Shown here in pieces: positions 46,134-57,506 of a stretch of 64,000 nucleotides of DNA. The stretch's first letter is position 1. Each line of letters starts with the position of its first letter. The DNA is from Catenaria anguillulae PL171. Its lineage: Eukaryota; Blastocladiomycota; Blastocladiomycetes; Blastocladiales; Catenariaceae. The notes below the pieces were generated by a model that was given only the letters and a program-made list of their open reading frames with translations, was not told the origin of the DNA and ran no database searches. The DNA is taken from the NCBI GenBank assembly GCA_002102555.1, contig MCFL01000015.1, positions 124,001 through 188,000 on the forward strand, in the 5' to 3' direction. The position numbers and the translations under genes are program-made.

Positions 46134-47791
46134 GATGATTCAATCAATCAATCAAATGGAAGCGAGGAGGTTGATCGGCTCAAAGGGGTAACACGGAATA
46201 TAGTCTCGCTGGGGAAACACGGGCAACGCACCGAGAAAATGGACGTCAGTGACAAGGCAAAAGTTGTAGAGATGGATTCCAGACGGGAAATGTGAAGGAC
46301 GGGGCAGGAAAGCAGCCGCGGGCAGAAAGGGAGACTGAAAGTGAAGGGCGCACCAAGAGGAGACGGGCGCGAGACAGGTAAATACGTGCAAGTATGTATG
46401 CTTGATGCCGCCGACAGTAATAAAGCTTTGGTGGCTGGCCCAGCAGTTGATTTGCAGCAATGAACGTCGGAGGAACCTGATGAAAAAAAGTAGGCATACC
46501 AAGCGGCATGAGAGGCGGGTCAGTGGATGCGGCCACATGTATGGGGGAGGAAAGTCAGATGAGGACGAGGCGTAATGTGTACGTCACAGGAGTCCATCCC
46601 GAGCCGCTGGACCTGGGTGGAAGAACGATAATTGAGAAGGCGCACAGCAAGCAGAGTGAGACGACCGTGGGCTGTGGGGATTGCCCGATGATAATCTGAC
46701 GGACCAGGCCAGGCTATCAGCCGCAGTCGGAGGCGGTCTCAAAGTTGGCCGAGTTGGGCTAGCTTTGTGTGCACGCGAAATGAAGAGGGCCAGGGAGAAC
46801 ACACTTCACCGAAACAGCCAGCTGTGTTGCGATGTAGTGTGCTTGTGTTTTGTGTTGGTGGAGCGGAGCTACGGAGCGATCGACCAACGGCTTGTTGATC
46901 CGACCTGTTCAAAGAGGGAAGGAGTTCATTTTGAAGTCGTACGGTTTTGTTGTCAACCGCAGATGGCGGGCCAACGTTGTCTGCTTCCCAGTTTTGGTGC
47001 CAAGTAAGGCAGGTTACCTACCGACGACATCAGTGGGCTGAAAATATACCCGAGGGTCGCTGCTCGCGAGCAACATGTTGCCGTTTCGCACCAGGTTTTG
47101 CACCTTGTCCCCCATGGTTCACTTGAGCGCTGGCAATTTGCGCTGAAGGTCAATGACCTGCTTATCGCGTGCAGCAAAGTGGTACGGTATATTGTTTTCT
47201 GATACTTGTCTCGAATGGGTCTGTAACGAGAGTGGCGTCCTCGTTTTGGGGGTCCGGCAAACCGGCACAGCAGAAGCAGGCACATGTACCATGCCCGAAC
47301 AGATGGCGCAGGTGTCTCAGGTGAGACAGGTGCGTCAGCCAGTGAACGTTGCCGCTCGGCTCGGGAGGCACCAACAAACAAAAATGTGTACAGTTTGCAC
47401 GGTCCTGCGCTGGGGTCCGTCAACTGGCGGGTCAGTGACCGTCTATGAAGCAGTGGTGGTTACGCTTGATGAGAGAACGAGTTCCTCGCTGATTCTGGGT
47501 GAACTTGAAATATGCTGGGTGGACCCACACCCGAGGCGCTCTCCACTGGCCGTCTGCTCGCTTGCGATTCAAGTTGCCACGACCAAAGGCAGTACAGTGC
47601 TGACACCCAAGGAGTTGAGGGAACATACTTGACTGATGTCATCAGTTTGAAGATGGGTTGCCTTGAGGTGTCTCAAACTGAGAAAAGAAAGGGAAAAAAA
47701 AAATGGATGGACAGCTACATGCGATGGCGGCTACATGCGAAATACCTAGTTGAGTTGCCGGCACATAAAACATCAAGACTCAACGTGGCCG
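46134..47791. other. Intergenic
   Basis: 1.66 kb between the orphan gene's start and the TRM13 3' end. Several unrelated short frames occur on both strands; none shows a motif or plausible splicing into a protein. Confidence 0.45.
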
Positions 47792-49517
47792 TCAAGTTGA
47801 TCCTTCCTTGTCACAACCAAAGCACAATTTCCAAGCTCGTTTTCTTATCGGTGTAATACACCAACCTCGCATCTTTCCCGCTGCATTCCACTCGTCCCTT
47901 GACCGGAGCCACTGCACGCGACCATAGTCCAACACCCGCTTGACCATGAAACCAATCCGCTCACGATCTGCATGGGACATGCCGGAATAATGTTCAGCTG
48001 CTGGCGTGCCTTGCTCCTCCAGGTCCCCCTCCGGCAACGAGTGCTCTTCCAAATCCTCGTCGTCATCTTGGTCGCCATCTACTGTCATTTTGGGCCGCAC
48101 ACCGCACACGGCCCAACCACCCATTTGGCCAAGCGCGTGAATGTCGTGAGCTTGAATGCCAAACTTGGACAGCCAGTCGAGACCAACGTAGGTTTCAGCC
48201 GAGCAGCGGTGGTGGCAGCAGAGCGCAATGAGGATCGAGTGGACTGCTGAGGAAGTAGTAGCAGAGGACTTGGTTTGACTAGCGAGATCCGCCATGTATC
48301 CATCAAGGCAAGCGAGCGTCAAGTCGGTGGCGCCGCCGCACAAATGCTTGGAAAAGCCGACGAGCGGGCGGACGCCCGCGGGTTTGGCATGGGGCATGGT
48401 TGATGTACTGGCGGAGGTCGAGGAGGAATCGGACGCAAGATTCTGGTCCAAGCCATGATAATGACGCAAAGAGGGCACCAAGCTCAACTTGAGATCCTTG
48501 ATATCCAACGCAATCCGTTCGACTTGCATATAAGCGTCAAACTTTTTGCGGAAATTGGACCGGTCGACCATGAAAAACGGTGCACTTGAATGCGATCCAT
48601 CGGGACGCTGCGACGAAAGCGCCTTGTGCACGAAATGGCCAAACTCGCCCTTGCCCGCGCCAAACTCGACAAACACATGCTCCTCTTTCAGGGATCCCAT
48701 GTGCTGCAAATGACCAATCAAGGACGCAACCTGGTTGACGTGCTTGCGGTTCTGCTTGGCGTCCCGGCGGGTGTGTACGACAGGGTGGTCGAGGACCAGG
48801 GTTGGGATGTCGCCATCTTGGGCGAGCATTTCGGCGTGTGCCGCTTCGATGCTCGCGACGAGCGAGGCGATTTCATCCTTTGAGCGCTCTTGGAGCAGGC
48901 GGGCAGGTTCCGAGAGGGCCGAGCGGACGAGGTTGACGTCAGTGGAACGATAGGGCAGGTCGGGCAGGCGCGAGTTGCAGCGAAGCAGATGCTTCTTGAG
49001 GTCCGACTGCTGCACAGTGCTTCACGAAGAAACAAGAGAGATGAGGGGGTGTGAGTATTTCACTCACCAGGCAAGATCCAACGGAGCACAAAAATCCATA
49101 CTGGTTGGGATCGAGCGGGCAGGGAACCCGAGGGTCCCTGGCAGCGGCAGCCGATGAAGTATCCAGGTGACCGTGCTCTCCGCAGTAGTTGGTACCCTTG
49201 CGGGCTGCAAGCGAGCAGTACCGCTGCTTGCGGGTCACAAAGAAGTGACATTGATTCGGTTTGCTGGGCGGCGGCGGCTGGACAGCCTTGCCCGTCTTCT
49301 TGCCTTTACGGCCATCGGAACCGGTGGCATCCTTGTCGGTCCGTTGCTTCTTGGCCGATGGTGGCTGTTCGTCTTGTGATGCTGCGAGACTGGAGTCGGC
49401 AGGGGACTGGGCATCGGCGGCGGTCAGGTCATCGACCTCTCGGGGCCGGACGGGTGGCCGAGCGATGGGTGACGGTGGCTGCATTTGCGAGTTGCCGGAA
49501 GAAGCTGCTAAATCCAT
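47792..49517 (-). CDS. TRM13: tRNA:m4X modification enzyme Trm13 (tRNA 2'-O-methyltransferase, position 4)
   Basis: Two exons, 49517-49068 and 49010-47792; 57-bp GT-AG intron, frame kept. The N-terminus is disordered and Lys-rich, then a CCCH-type zinc finger (QCHFFVTRKQRYCSLAARKG ... YCGEHGH) and a second, CHHC-type finger (VPCPLDPNQ ... HLLRCNSRLP) joined across the intron. The methyltransferase part has HVFVEFGAGKGEFGHFVHKA (SAM loop), FFMVDRSNFRKKFD, GFSKHLCGGATDLTLACL and ALCCHHRCS, all typical of Trm13. The enzyme methylates the ribose at position 4 of several tRNAs. A CACGTG box lies at 49623-49628 upstream, in the divergent promoter shared with the next gene. Confidence 0.93.
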
Positions 49518-49856
49518 GGTCAACAATGGGCTCGGTAATCGGCGTCTGCAGCTGGCGGCTCTTGCCGGACTGCCGGAAAGGCCGAAGGCGACGTTCGGTT
49601 CGAATGGCCGTCGGTCGCCGGACACGTGATATCGGCGCCGTTTTGGATGGGTAATGGATGCAATGGATTAGGTACACGATGGTGCCACCACCACCAAGTA
49701 ACTCACCGCATTCGCCATTTCACTCGTCGGCACCGGCTCTGACTCGGATTTCATGCTGCAATTCGATCCATTCAAGCAAGCCCCCTAGCTTCCCATTGTT
49801 GGCAACTCCAAACACGAAAACGACTGCACCCTGCTCACACGCGATCGCTCAAGGCC
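49518..49856. promoter_or_regulatory. Bidirectional promoter region, TRM13/orphan gene
   Basis: 339 bp between divergent starts, with one CACGTG E-box at 49623-49628. No other motif was recognised. Confidence 0.4.
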
Positions 49857-51782
49857 ATGAAGGACGACAAGTTGCTCCAGCGGTTTCTGGACGACCAATC
49901 CAAGACTGTGGATGCATCTCAACCAGCGTCGCCCCATCAGAACGAAACTACTCCTTCCACCAACGACGCGCGAGTTGCCAACGGTGGCCGCGGCCATCAG
50001 ACCATTTCCCACACGAAATCCATCACTTTCACGCCTTCCATGTTTGGCTACGACGATATCGACGCCGAAAGTTCTGTCTCTCAAAACAATCCTGATCGGA
50101 AGCCCCTGCGCGCCCCATCTCGCGATACTCCAGCCGCCAACGCTCCCACCGGCCAATCGAATAGTGAGAGGCAGGTTCCACGCTCATTTCATGCACCTCC
50201 TCCGCCGCTCACATCTCCTGCAAAAGCTACCGGAGCCACGCTCGAGCAAGTACGCGATCAAGTTCGCGAGCACCGAACAGAGCGCAAGCGAGAGCAGAAG
50301 GCGAGGCTGTTGGGCCGACCAGTTTCGAAAGGTGGCAAGCGGGCGACAGCAGACGCAGAGGATAAGCAGGGGGCCGCAGCGGCAAAGAGTGGGGGCGGGA
50401 TATTGCGAGACAAGGTCATTGACAAGAAGCGCAAGCAAGCCCCAGGAAGCAAGCAGAGAAATAAAGGGAACAAGTACCACGAGGTTTGAACAGCTTGTTC
50501 TTCCGCTTTATATTACTGGTGCACTGATTCCATCACATTGCTCGTTCAACCAGGCGCTGATTCATGATGCGACTGTTGCCGGCAAGTCGCGCCTCACCCT
50601 TCCGGTTCGCTCACCATTGTCATTCGTAATGCGCTGGCTCCTCACTTTAACCCTTCTTGCCCGTGACAGAAAGGAATCTTTGACCGAGCCAAGACTGGCG
50701 CCAAAGTTGGTGACCTCGACTTTTCCAAACTCAATCCACCCCCAGCGCCGTCTCCGACCCCCGCCCGCGCACGAACGTCTTCAAACCATGTCGACTCAAG
50801 TCGCTCGAGCCAGATCGGTGCAATAACGTCGTCAGTCTACCCTAGCGAGGCTCCTGTTGGTTCCTCTCGCGCCACACGGTCGCCTGCACCGCCATCACGG
50901 ATACCCGGGCCTCGCACATCTTCGCCGCCACGCGTTCTGTCGATTCACGAATCCCCCTGGTTTCACGTCCCGTGAATACCTCTTCCCCACATATGCGTAC
51001 CGGCTTTGCGACCGCCAGAGTACAGACTGGACCAACTTTGCTCGGCATCCCATCGCAGTACCACCCCGATCGATACTCATTGTCTCCCGAGCAGGACGAT
51101 GCCGCCTTGCCACCATCGCCTGCATTCCAATTCTTCGATACCCGCCACTCATCCATCCACCACGACAATTCCCAACTGCCCACAGTGAATGACCCGCTTG
51201 CCGGACATGTCAATGACGATGACATGGACGCAGAGGACAAGGACGACGTCCTGTCCGAACTGAAATACCTCGCTCGTCAAGTTCCAGATTATGGCCGTCG
51301 CCACAGCTCCACACGGCCAGATACCCGCGATCGATCGTCGATTCACCTCGTTGGAGACCCAACCCTCATCATGGAGGGTGGATCCGAAATCGATTATGGC
51401 TTCACGGACGAACAGGTATGCTCGACACAAGCCAAGACCCCGACCACACACTGCCTGCCTGGGCACCCAATCCGGTTTCTGCCTTTGCCTCGGCCAAACG
51501 CCCATTCTTCCACAACCCTCACCAGCATCACGAGAATCCGCATCACTACCACCCTCCTCCTACTGCTCCGCTGCTCGTTGCGTCGCCCACGGTCGACCGA
51601 CAACAGCAATCATTTCATGGCACTATTCCACCTCACGCATCCGGCCGCCCGGCAACAAGTCAGTCGCACTGGGCCCGTTCATCTCCTGTGACGCCATTGT
51701 GGTTCCCGTATCGACTCGCTTTGGATCGGTACAGCCGTCGAGTTTGCAGCGTCGCACGAGTCGCGGATGGTCCCATGTGTAA
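49857..51782 (+). CDS. Hypothetical basic, disordered protein (two exons, three probable frame breaks)
   Basis: The first frame (49857-50489) is a 210-residue, Lys/Arg-rich protein with a helical basic segment (LEQVRDQVREHRTERKREQK) and a nuclear-type tail. A 186-bp intron (50484-50669, GTTTGA donor, TGACAG acceptor) would join it in frame to a second coding-like stretch beginning KGIFDRAKTGAKVGDLDFSK. That stretch runs to SLQRRTSRGWSHV at 51782, but only if one base is added at each of about 50953-50957 (a run of five C), 51415-51419 and 51685-51687. The fused model would have 580 residues. Alternatively the first frame is a complete short gene and the rest separate. I recognise no family. 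Confidence 0.5.
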
Positions 51783-52263
51783 AACATCCAAGGGACAGCT
51801 GCTGTATTTTTTCTCCCTACAACGTTCACTTGTTTTCGAGCTCCTGTCCTTGACTCACATGCTTCATGGTTTCTGGTTGTACATTTTCTTACATTCTCCA
51901 AGTCGTTGCCATTCGAATGACGTGTACAGTTGTCCACTTGTGACAGTTTGATATCTCGTGCCAATGGTTTTTTTTTGTGTGTCTTTCACCATGTCCACGC
52001 AAAGTGTAACCAGTTCATCATACATGGTTTTTCATTTTGATGAAAGTGGTGCCGAGTGCGAGCAAGAAGATTAGCACGAAAACAGGAGAAAAATGGAACC
52101 AAATAAGGGAACAGGGTATTCTTTGGCAAGTACCTAAAACGTGCTCCGGCAGAGTCCATCGGGGTCAATGCTTCGGCACCTGTTGCTACCATTACCTGAT
52201 AGATACAGCCTTGCCTCCCCACATCGTATCCTCGCCGCACTGAAACTTTACTGACAAGGAAGC
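51783..52263. other. Intergenic between convergent genes
   Basis: AT-richer spacer with a T run near 51967-51974. No feature is supported. Confidence 0.45.
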
Positions 52264-54662
52264 CTAGCTGTCTTCAGCCTCGAACAGAATCCGGAAATTC
52301 TTCAAAATGAGCTCGACCACCTTGCACTGGTAATGCATGTCCGTTCCACTGCTCCCGCCGTCACTGCTGTCTCCGCCCTTGCCACTTGCTGCCTTCCCAC
52401 TTGCGTCAACGGCGGCCGCCGCATTCACGCCGCTGTGCATGAGCGCGGGCCCAAACACAATGCTCAAGTTGGCCCACGACATGCGATTCCGGCCCGCATG
52501 CTGCGCAACCCGATCCAAATGCTGAATCAGCAACCGCAAGGTCGCATAATGCGGGTCGGGCAACCGGTTGATAATCTCGTGCAGCGACAGCAACTGGTTC
52601 CTTGGATCATTTGACATTTTAGCCACGCCCACAAACTCGCGCGTCATGGCCTTGGGAATCACAGAGTCGGGCAAGGAGCGAAGAAACAGTTTGAGCAAGC
52701 CAGTAATGTTGTGCACATCCGACATGATTTCTTCAGAGCGCCATGGGATCGAGGCAAGGTCGCGATCGCAAAGCGCGCGGAGACGTTGGATGACTGGATG
52801 AGAACCCGAGGCACGATACAAGCCCACAACCTCGATCCCCACTTCCTCGACAAGTCTAGTGAGCATGGAAAGAAGTCGTGGCACGTCCGAGTCGTCACGC
52901 TCGGCCAGGTCCATGAGCGAGACGCCAAAGATGGGCCGTGTCGGAGGACCAACCAGCGACAATGATGAGAGTGCCGCCGTGGACGTTGCGGCCGCGACTG
53001 CTAAAGGCCGTGGGCCGGCCGAGCCTGTGCCTTTGCTTGTAGAAGCTCCTGCTGCCTGCTCAATCACTTTTTGCAAATCGCCCGCATGGTCCATGTGTTC
53101 AAACAACTTGCGAATGCCCATGCCGCCCGCCAACGGATTGCCTGCAGCCACTGCGGCCGCACCTGCCGCCGTCACACTTGGACACAGCGCATGTGCGTCC
53201 GCCGTCAACGTTTGCTCGTAATGAAACGCGTACTTTGACAAGTGATACTGCAAGGCAATGTCGCACTCGTCATTGACCTCCTTGAGCGACCGAAGCAATC
53301 CAGGCAAATGCGTGGTTTGGAACTCTGCGCGCGTCGCTACGGTTCCCGACAACTGCGACTGGTACGCATCGTTTGCGCGCGCGGCCCGGTGTCGCGCTTG
53401 CTCCTCCTCCTTTTCGGGGTTCTTGTTCATGCCAAAGAAGCTGGCAGCGCGTGACGACGATGAGGAAAGCTTGGTCATGCCAAACCTGCCTTGCCCGTTG
53501 GACGTCATGACCATGCCGCCGCCGCCACCGGCTCCATGTTGCAGGCTGCCCACAGAGGACGAAGCGAGACCAGATTGGTCGGCCAGGGTTTGGCGAGCAC
53601 GTTCCCAAGCCTCGGTCGCGGCCTCGTGTTTGGCCTTTGCCTTTTCCAGGGCCTGTTCCGAGGCCGTCAAGTTCTTTTCGTGGCGCTCGCCGGCGTCTTT
53701 GAGTTGGCGCCGCGAACGTTCCGTGTCCTTGTGGACAGTGTTGAGCTCTTCGGCAACTTGCGTGATGTTGGTTGCGAATGCCAGCCGGTTGGTTGCGACA
53801 GTGTCGTGGATCGAGACCATTTGGCGGATGCATTCCGAGTAGGCACTGTGCACTCGTAGCATGTGTGAGAAACTGTAACCGTATTCACCAACCATAAGTG
53901 ACCGTGGTTGACATACCCGCCCTTGCCCTCGTCCTTGTCCAGACTCTCAGACATGGACGTGCACAGGCGTTGAAGTGACTTGCCGTATTCTTCCTCGATT
54001 GATGCGCGCTTCTTGAGAAATGTAACAACATCCTGTCATGCATCATGCAGAAAGTGACAGGTCAGTTGGGCGTTTACGAGAGCGCGGACACGGGTATCAA
54101 TCGTTCGCACCTTGGCAGACACCAAGTTGCGCTTTACCTGCTCCAACAACACATTCAACCCGACCTCCGTTTCCAACAATTGACGCACGACCCTTGCCGT
54201 CTCGTCTGCATCCGACATGGGTGATCCCAGTCCGACGTTACCGAGCGTGGTCGACGTGGTCGCAACAGCTTGAGGGGCAGCCGCCACCATACCACGTGCG
54301 GGACTCGCTCTCACACTGTCTTCTTCTGCGAGTGCAGTCATAGGCTCCGAGTTGAACATGCTCGCTGTGCTGCGAGCCGCGCGCAGGGCCGGAATGCCCA
54401 ACGATGTCACGGTTACTGTGTCGCCATCGCCCGCGCCGGCGGCCTCGGAGTAGCGGTGGTCCATTGTGCTCGTCATGGCGGCTTCGGAAACTGGGTCCTC
54501 GTCGTTGGGCGAGGTGTTGGCAGCTTTGGGCTTCTTGAGGGCAGAACGCAGGGGTGAGCTAGGTGATCTGGCTCGATTGGAACTGCTTGCTTGGTGATGC
54601 GACATGGACGTCGGGCCAGGGTGGTGAGGGTGGTGGCCGGATGGTGGATGAACGGTAGGCAT
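52264..54662 (-). CDS. F-BAR and RhoGAP domain protein (Rgd1-type Rho GTPase-activating protein)
   Basis: Three exons: 54662-54111, 54032-53917, 53872-52264; introns 78 and 44 bp, frame kept, 758 residues. The N-terminal ~130 residues are disordered. The F-BAR part shows VVTFLKKRASIEEEYGKSL (joined across intron 1), then long coiled-coil helices (NTVHKDTERSRRQLKDAGER) that should bind curved membrane as a dimer. A Ser-rich linker leads to the RhoGAP domain with the arginine finger in VGLYRASGSHPVIQRLR, then ITGLLKLFLRSLPDSVIPK and NLSIVFGPALM. The protein should turn off Rho-family GTPases at sites of membrane bending or polarity. The C-terminus ends just after the GAP domain. Confidence 0.92.
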
Positions 54663-54996
54663 GCTTTGTGTTTCAGCGAGTGTGCGTTTGCTTCTACTAG
54701 TTGTATCGAATCACTTGTTAAGGTCAGTAATCCTGATACGAATGTGAGCGCGACTATGGGAGTCGTGACGCGTTTGTTCACCAGCGTTGCTGTTCGCACG
54801 AGCAAGTCAAGAAGAAAATACTAGTAATATTTACAATATACATGAAAACAGATGACGGCACATAATCCAATACGTGGGCCATTACGAGACTTTGGGGAAA
54901 GAAATGGAAACATATTTACATGAATGCACGACACCATGGAATGACTCTGGCCCTTGCCACGTCTGCGGCCAACCTTGATGATGCAACGATCCACTT
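54663..54996. other. Intergenic
   Basis: Short spacer between the F-BAR/RhoGAP start and the Hsp20 stop, both on the minus strand. AT-rich around 54815-54850. Nothing else is seen. Confidence 0.4.
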
Positions 54997-55641
54997 TCAC
55001 TCAACAGTGATTTGCTTGATACCTTGGTCCTCCGCCTTGGGCACCGTAATGCTCAACACTCCATCGGTGTACTTGGCAGACACCTCGTCCAACTTGGCCG
55101 TCGACGGCAATGCCACGGCCCTCTTGAATACGCCTTGGAACCGCTCACGCACAACAAAGTTTCCCTGATCGTCCTTTTGCTCCTTCTCCTTGACCGTTTC
55201 ACCCGAGATGATGAGCATGCCGTCCTTGGCAGTGACTTGAACTGCCTCCTTGGGAACTCCGGGAAGGTCGGCCTTGACTTGAATCACATCATCGGTTTCT
55301 TGGACGTCGAGGCGCGGCGAGAATGAGTTAAGGCCTGCAGGAATCGCGGAGGCGGCACTGGAGACGAGGCTCGACGACGGATCGCCACCCGAGGTCAAGG
55401 CGCGCGAGGAGGCGGCAGCGGCAGGGCCATATACGTCGGCCATGACGCGGTCAACTTGATTGAAGATGTCTGTGTGTTCAATGTGGAAATGTCGACAAGT
55501 CACGTCACCGTCAGTCAATACAGTAAGCCGGGAGGAAAACTCGGAACGTGTGTGAGAGTACATATACGTACCCCGCAAAGACCGTTCGAGGTTGCCAAAG
55601 GCAAATGGCTCGCGCATCAGGGAAGAGCGAAGAAGAGACAT
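54997..55641 (-). CDS. Small heat-shock protein (Hsp20/alpha-crystallin family)
   Basis: Two exons, 55641-55572 and 55469-54997, with a 102-bp GT-AG intron, giving 180 residues. The alpha-crystallin domain spans about residues 80-175: PRLDVQETDDVIQVKADLPG, KEAVQVTAKDGMLIISGE, an RERFQGVFKRAVALP segment, and the final A-x-x-x-n-GVL motif (AKYTDGVLSITVPKA). The C-terminal I-x-V (ITV) is the oligomer-docking motif. It is an ATP-independent holdase in the cytosol. About 110 bp upstream of the start is a TTTAAA box (55750-55755), and GAA/TTC triplets are frequent at 55790-55860 without a clean heat-shock element. Confidence 0.93.
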   Translation of the reverse strand: MSLLRSSLMREPFAFGNLERSLRGTYMYSHTRSEFSSRLTVLTDGDVTCRHFHIEHTDIFNQVDRVMADVYGPAAAASSRALTSGGDPSSSLVSSAASAIPAGLNSFSPRLDVQETDDVIQVKADLPGVPKEAVQVTAKDGMLIISGETVKEKEQKDDQGNFVVRERFQGVFKRAVALPSTAKLDEVSAKYTDGVLSITVPKAEDQGIKQITVE

Positions 55642-55959
55642 GTTGTCGTTGTCGGATGTGTGTCAACTTGAGGGAAAGCTAAGTCAGACTCGGAGCAATG
55701 GGAGTTCGGTTAGCCAAGTGAAGGAGCACTGGGGGATGGGGACACTCATTTAAAGCCAAGGACGCTCTATCGGTGTACGACGCAGCGGCCGAGTTCGATC
55801 CCGAATCCCGAAGTGTAAATGTAAAAATTCGACCTGGAACCAACGGGAATGATAGGAATTGGACAGAACGCGACAGAACGGCACTAACGAGACGGACATG
55901 CAACCACTTGACAGGACAGCACTCAATGAGAGGCGACCGAAATGTAAAATTCGACGGGA

Positions 55960-57060
55960 AACGATGTTTCACGCTCATGCTGGGCTTCTGCGATTGGTCC
56001 CAGCCGTTAATGTTGCCGCTCTGCTGCTCGAGCCGGCTGCGCTGGCCCTCGCAGTTGCGCGGCTGCGGCTGGATCCAACTGACAGCGACCAAAAACAATA
56101 ATGGCAATAGTATTGTGAATAAACGGAGCCCAGGCTCGGCCTTGATGCCTTGTCGCTCCGCTGTTCGGGCCGGCTGCGCCGGCCCTCACTGCTCCGCGGC
56201 TGCTGAATCTGTCTGTCTTTTGGAAGAGGGAAGCAGTGTGGCACAAACGCGTCATGGAGCATTCACGGGAGCTCATGTTTGAGTCAGTTGCGAGATGATT
56301 GCTGGCTCGCATATCCTCCGCCTCGCTTGGTCCCCGATGTGAATGTTGCCGCTCCGCTGCTCAGGCCGACTGCGCCGGCCCTCGCTGCTCCGCGGCTGTA
56401 GCTCATGTTTGACTCAGTTTGAGGCGAGACAGTTAGCGTACAGCCCTCGCCTTAGCTTGGCTCGTAACTCGTGAGCGATGATGCGAGGGTTCTCTCCTCC
56501 GCCTTGACTGTGGCCTTCACGCCTTGCCGCTCGATCGGACTGGTACAGCGACCAAAAGCAACGATGGCAATTAAGTTCCCGATTGTATTGGGAATAAACC
56601 GACTCCAGCCATGGCCGTATTCCCTTGCCGCCCCACTGCCCAGCAGCTGCCGCTGGATCCATCTGTCGGGGAATAGGGAATCAGCATGGCACAAGCTCCT
56701 GGCAAGTGAAGCATCCTCCCACTCTCATGTTTGACTCAGTTAGCCGCAATTATTGGCTCACATAACCGTCGCCTTCGCTTTGCTCGCAGCTCATGATGAT
56801 GCCAGGGTTATCATCTCCGAGCTTCGACACCGTGGCTTTAGCCTTCATGCATTGCTGCTCCGCCTCCGGCCCTCGTTGCGCAGCGGCTGCAGCTGGATCC
56901 AACTGTACGGCGACCAACCAAGCATAAATTTCATACGATGCCGCAACCACCGTTCCAGAATGGTGGTCTTCGTTGGCCGTCGAGCCAGCCAGTGGAGGGA
57001 CACGCGTCATGTGAAGCATCCCCCACACGTTCATGTCTGAGCTGCGATTGTTTGGCACTT
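55960..57060. repeat. Decayed interspersed/tandem repeat array
   Basis: Three motif types recur in diverged copies. A GC core (CTCCGCTGCTC.GGCCG.CTGCGCCGGCCCTC) occurs near 56015, 56152, 56348 and, partly, 56855. A CTGGATCCA.CTG / CAGCGACCAAAA segment with ATGGCAAT and GAATAAAC occurs near 56069, 56540, 56653 and 56892. A CTCATGTTTGACTCAGTT segment occurs near 56270, 56400 and 56722, with a weaker copy near 57025. Order and spacing vary. No intact frame or terminal repeats are seen, so this could be satellite-like DNA or a worn mobile element. Confidence 0.75.
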
Positions 57061-57101
57061 GAGCGAGATGCACGGCTGAGAGACGCCTAGAATTACGGGG
57101 A

Positions 57102-57392
57102 ATGAAGAAAATATTCCAGTCACTTAAGAACAAAAAGTGACCATGGCTTGGCTCTACCACCCCATGCTCTCCGTTTTCGCCTCACTGCTCTGCAGCACGA
57201 GAACCACGAGCATCGTTGAAAGCAGTCGTGTTTCGTGTTTTGTTCAGTCGGCCAGTCCGAAACTCTTGGACAGACCTTGCATTATGGGCAATCAAGAAAA
57301 CATTCCAGTCACTTAAGAATGAAAATTGACCATGACTCGGCACTATCGGCTGCCGTCGTCCGTTTTCGCCTCGCTGTTTTGAAGCATGAGTT
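57102..57392. repeat. Diverged direct duplication, period about 190 bp
   Basis: A segment beginning AAGAAAATATTCCAGTCACT near 57105 recurs as AAGAAAACATTCCAGTCACT near 57295. Each copy continues with TTAAGAA..AAAA.TGACCATG.CT and then TCCGTTTTCGCCTC.CTG about 65 bp later. The copies differ by substitutions, so the duplication is not recent. Confidence 0.8.
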
Positions 57393-57460
57393 GTCCCAGA
57401 CGCTGCCGTTTCGTGTCGTGTTCACGAGTGCAGGGTCACACGACAAGGTCAAATGACCGG

Positions 57461-57506
57461 ACAGACGGACAGACGGACAGACGGACAGACGGACAGACAG
57501 ACAAGG
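57461..57506 (+). repeat. GACAGACG/GACGGACA-type microsatellite
   Basis: Near-perfect tandem GACGGACA octamers, about five copies, ending in GACAGACA. It lies in a non-coding stretch. A GC-rich CCGGCAGG/GCCGG cluster follows at about 57720-57750. Confidence 0.9.

Noticed and set aside
55790-55806. GAGTTCGATCCC resembling a tRNA B-box
   Set aside because: No matching A-box, acceptor stem or anticodon arm can be folded around it; it lies in the Hsp20 upstream region.
55960-57506. Repeat region considered as a CRISPR array
   Set aside because: Motifs are diverged, irregularly spaced and in changing order, the genome is eukaryotic, and there are no cas genes.
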